DNA of 64,000 nt, taken from contig NC_133223.1 in the NCBI RefSeq assembly GCF_040436345.1, forward strand, positions 16,235,613 through 16,299,612. Direction: 5' to 3'. Of the stretch, positions 60,201 to 64,000 are shown piece by piece. Both the position numbers and the translations under genes were made by a program. The number at the start of each line of letters is the position of its first letter. Position 1 is the first letter of the stretch. The notes under the pieces are model-generated. The model was not told the DNA's origin, did no database searches, and was given only the letters and a program-made list of their open reading frames with translations. Source of the DNA: Pagrus major. Lineage: Eukaryota; Chordata; Actinopteri; Spariformes; Sparidae.

Positions 60201-61670
60201 ATAGTTCATTTCCTGCTCCTGAAGCACCAAAATGTACTCTCCGCTGTTATACCTGGGTTTCAACATGGAAGTTTGATCTCCTTCTTGCGGACTGACTGAC
60301 CCCTGCTCTTTCACCACACACCATAGTAACTTCTCTAACTCATACCCCAAAGGAAAAGCCTTGCATTACACATTCAGCTTCGGTATTGCAAAGAAATTGA
60401 TTGTGTGGAGTGAAAAAAAAAAAAGCAATGCTGCCGAAATGCATTGCATATTTCTTATTTCCTCCATATTGCTCTTACACAGCGACAGTTTGCATTTCAA
60501 ACGTAAACATGTCGGATGTTTAAAATAGGTTGCAGAAAACAAATCATGAACACACCTACATTTCCTGATTTGTTAAACAGTGTGTTTCTGGCTCAAGATT
60601 CAACATACTAATTAGCCCCTAGGAGATCCGTCTAACAGTTTGTGATGTTTTTTTTTTTTTTCCTGATTTTTAATCAGTCTAATTTCTCTCTCCAACACAC
60701 AGGCACGTTCGGCGCCACACACACAAAGCCTCTGTTTGCATAATGTGCTCACTGTCTGCTCCTCTGAGACTAAGCACTGTTTGCGCATCCCTGCATCTAT
60801 GTGTATCTACTGCTCTGTATGTGTGTGTGCGTGTGTGTGTGCGTGTGTGTGTGTGTGTGTGCGCAAGCATGAGATTGCTCAAGTTCATTTGTATGTGTTT
60901 TTGGGAAAGAGGGCTCAACCCTCCTCCCCTCCCCTCCCTTCCCCTCCCACTCCACCCCCCGCCACCCCCTACTCCTTTTTAGTCTGCTGCCCTGGCTGTG
61001 GCTCGACCATGATTGCTCTGACAATTCAACAGAGAGAGAGAGAGAGAGGAGGAAAAAAAAGAAAAAAAAGAAAACACCTTCTGCCAGACTGTTTTTCCTG
61101 TTCTGTTATGGAAATGAGATTTTCCATCTCACTTCATCTTCAGTACTTAAATACCTCTTTGCTGAGAATAGGGCTGTCTGGCCTGTTAACACGTTTCCTC
61201 CCATATAAGTGCTCTGTTGTTCTGCAAAGCTTAGTTGAATCTCAGCTTCTGTGCCTTCACAGAGAAATTAGATTTCCTACAAATTGTGTGAAATGTGAAC
61301 TGTCCTATTAGGCGTACGTTTATTGCTCTCTAAATCACAGTTAGTGTATGTTGTCCTGATGGCAGACTGCTGAATCTCCTGTTTGTATTATTCCCAGAAG
61401 TCATGTCTTATTGTGGTCTTCATTCACTTTTCTGCTCAGACATGCTGCACTGTGAGCTGATTCATGGTAAATATCGCCGATCCCAAAAGCACATTATGTA
61501 ATTGTAGCCCTTTTATTCATAGTGCACTCTTCGGGCTGTATTTGAAAGTGATTTGCCAGATAAATGAGACAAAAAGACAGGATGGAGATGACGAAAATGG
61601 ACAGAAACAAATTAAAAAGTGGTAAAACCAAGAAAACATTAGAATGTCTGTCGTATCCTTTCTTTCTGCC
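57210..61670. other. Gene-free stretch with simple repeats
   Basis: It contains short CA and GT runs (59188-59206, 60822-60863), a C-rich stretch (60920-60970), a GA run (61032-61049) and poly-T/A runs. The 191-codon open frame across 60736-61311 is produced by the GT microsatellite and C-rich sequence. No gene seen. Confidence 0.45.
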
Positions 61671-61679
61671 ATAGTCCAG

Positions 61680-62245
61680 TGGCATGGTTTGGGTTTCTGG
61701 TTTAGTCATTGTTTCCTGTTTTATTTTGTAAGGTTCATCCTCATGTGTCATGTTGTGTGACTTCCTGCCCTCTGTCTTGTTTTCCCTGCCTTGTGATTGT
61801 CCTGATTAGTTTCACCTGTCCCTGATTATCCTCCTGTGTATTTGGTCTACATGATTTCCTCCTCTTTGTCTGCTCCCAACGTTTTCCCTTCTTACCTGTG
61901 TTCAATTAGTTACCACTCCCTGTGTATTTAAGTCCTTGTCTTCTGCTCTCTTTTTGTCAGTTCATCTGTTATGTTTTCCCACTTCAGTCCCCGTGTTCCT
62001 TATGTTCCTTGTGTTCCTTGTGTTCTTTGAGTTCCTGCCTGTGTTCCCAGTGCTTTTTTGGTTTGTACTCAGTTTAGTTTTTGTCCTTCTTTATTTCTTG
62101 GATTTGCCCCTGCCTGCTTCGCTTGTATTTTGCCGCCCACCTTTTCGTTTGGACTTGTATTTCAGCTTTATGTGAAAACAAGCTTGCTTTTAGTTCTGTT
62201 GCCTGCCTGTGTGTCTTGCGTTTGGGTCCATTTTTGTGGTTTCGA
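61680..62245 (+). repeat. Interspersed repeat family A, copy 3 (longest)
   Basis: About 565 bp with CATGTGTCATGTTGTG, GATTAGTTTCACCTGTCC, TGTGTATTTAAGTCCTTGTC, GGATTTGCCCCTGCC and the tail TGTCTTGCGTTTGGGTCC. It has an extra internal block compared with copy 1. Confidence 0.7.
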
Positions 62246-62639
62246 CCTCTCAGATGGCTAGAGCACAGGACATCAGGTGCCATACATCCGCAGGACCCAT
62301 CAGACAAGCAGCACAACTCACCAGCCTCCTAATCTAAAAGATTTACAGCTGAATGTTTGAGTTGAGTCACATCAGTGGTGTTGTCAAGTAGGTGCCTCCC
62401 TTTACGGATGCTTTGTTGAGTTTGGCTCACAGCAGCCCAAGAAAACCAAACAGTGCAAGACCATCCACTGACTCTGCCAAACCCTGTCTCCTGGATGTGT
62501 GTGGATCTCTAGGTTATCAACAAAGCTATTAATTGAGCTGCTACAAGACATAAAAATGACAAATGTGCAGGATAAAATACAAAAAATAGTCATTCATTAG
62601 CTAAAACAAAAAGAAAAGCCTGAAAAGTATGTTTCACAA

Positions 62640-63180
62640 AGTGTTTAATGAGCAGAGGCTGATAACATGCGAGCCAATTTGCGCGAGTGGATGTCATTGA
62701 ATCGCAATATGAAATTAATTTAATACTTAAAAAAATCAATTAAGATAATCTGCCCTCAACAGCAAACAAAGCAGACATGGGAAACATGGCTGAGGAGCTG
62801 GAGAGAGAATTTCTTAATCTCAGATAATTAATAACTAGGCCCCCATAAAACACTCATTTGCTTTTTTGCTCTGGAGAACATGAAATCTCCTCAAATGTAC
62901 ACCGACACTATTCTTTATCAGGCCTTGTTCTGTAAAAGCACACAGCCCCGGATTCATTTTTATGAGAGCTTACAGTATTCTATTCATAGAGCCCTTTAGA
63001 AATAGCAAGCATTCATAATGGAGCCGGGATCTGATTAACCTCCTCGCTTGCCGGCACAATGGCAGGCTACCCTGAGACTCAGCCCCGTAATGGAGTCCGC
63101 TATCACCAAGCGCACTCCAAACATTCTTCGCACCGCAGGACTCGACGACCAGATTGGAATCCCTTAACTCCCCTCTGCAC
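62640..63180. other. Unique, repeat-free sequence; candidate conserved non-coding element
   Basis: Balanced composition with AT-rich homeodomain-type words (TTAATTTAATAC, TAATTAATAAC, CATAAAAC) and no repeat ends, microsatellites or open frames. It lies in the gene-free flank upstream of pcdh8. The suggestion is inference only. Confidence 0.25.
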
Positions 63181-64000
63181 TCGGCACACAGTGGGGAAAC
63201 AAAACATCCTCTAAGCTGATGCCCCTCAACATTAATCTATCTCCCTGCTCCACTCGTGCACACACACACATTATGCACCATAGGCGTCCTCTTGAGTGCC
63301 TTTGTTGCAATCTTGCATTCCTAATTGTAAACTCTTGCTCTATTCTACATCTTTGAAGCTTTTGTCTGTGAATATGTACCTTTAATATACGTGTCCACAG
63401 TGTGTGTGTGTCAACCTACTGTTAAATATCATGCAATTACATGTAATAGCCCTCCAACAGGCTTTTTACTATATTTATGAAGCTTATAATGTGCAATTTT
63501 TGGGTTATCGTAGTACATTATATATTATATTGTATCCCTGTTATTTTGTTCTCCGTGTGAGCAAAATAACATGTAACACAACACAATAGGGGGCCATCAA
63601 GTGAAACATTTTTCATAAATTGCCATGAGTATTTAGTCCTTACTTGCTTTCTTAGATGATATGAAGCATTACTGGGTTGTTTCAAATGTGCATCACCCAC
63701 CTCAATGTTGCCATCTCCTGGCCTAACAGGATTAAGCAAGACGCTCACACACTCCTCTCTGTTGTGGAGCAAATGGATAGCCTGTGCCAAATATGTCAGA
63801 GGGAGTGATTACACCCCTCAGTGGCCAGTTGGCCCAACAGTCCGCCCCCAGTGGCCAGCCCTGTGGGGGCTGTCAGGACCAGGCAGACTGGAGCTTGGTA
63901 AGGAGCCAGTCCCACGTTTAACAGCCAGCTCCTGCCCAGCCCAAGTGTCATCTGCACCTGCCAATGGGAAGCAGTTCTCACCCATCAGATAATGGCTGAG

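Noticed and set aside
60736..61311. 191-codon open frame on the plus strand
   Set aside because: It runs through GT and C-rich simple sequence; Cys/Val and Pro runs reflect the repeats, not a protein family.
1..64000. CRISPR arrays, rRNA, tRNA, prokaryotic operons or intact viral genes
   Set aside because: None seen; no spaced direct repeats, no cloverleaf candidates and no viral gene frames were recognised.

Overview
The window is vertebrate nuclear DNA, almost certainly from a spiny-rayed (percomorph) teleost fish. It has multi-exon genes with GT-AG introns, a high density of fish-type miniature transposons, long GT/CA, GAA and GTCT microsatellites, and genes whose human counterparts lie on 13q. 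All calls come from reading the sequence; no search was run.

Layout. Positions 235-14515 on the minus strand carry a many-exon gene of the glutamate-rich protein 6 family (ERICH6/ERICH6B, FAM194 domain). Its 3' end has a stop and an AATAAA signal; its 5' end was not found. Head-to-head with it, 16.2-20.9 kb on the plus strand, is a complete endothelin receptor type B gene (ednrb): TATA box, non-coding first exon and seven coding exons. Positions 20.9-29.2 kb are intergenic. Positions 29.2-33.7 kb, minus strand, carry chondromodulin-1 (cnmd/lect1), seven coding exons. Positions 36.4-40.8 kb, minus strand, carry protocadherin-8 (pcdh8, the paraxial protocadherin PAPC), three coding exons and a TATA promoter. 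From about 41.2 kb to the right edge I see no gene, only repeats and unique non-coding sequence, which could include distal control elements of pcdh8.

Relationships. In human, CNMD and PCDH8 are immediate neighbours at 13q14.3, and EDNRB and ERICH6B are also on 13q, so this is a compacted and rearranged 13q-type block. The four genes do not form one pathway. They are a GPCR of neural-crest and vascular signalling, a secreted anti-angiogenic cartilage factor, a cell-adhesion and morphogenesis protein, and a poorly characterised FAM194 protein.

Most notable observations: a probable minor-spliceosome (U12-type) intron in the FAM194 gene, found by reading frame; two probable GC-AG introns; an apparent one-base frameshift in the last FAM194-domain exon; a perfect 97-bp palindrome that looks like a fold-back template switch inside a repeat copy; a tandem CAGCAG acceptor that splits the DRY motif of ednrb; and at least eight TTAA-bounded miniature transposons. 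I found no evidence of an unknown multi-gene system.
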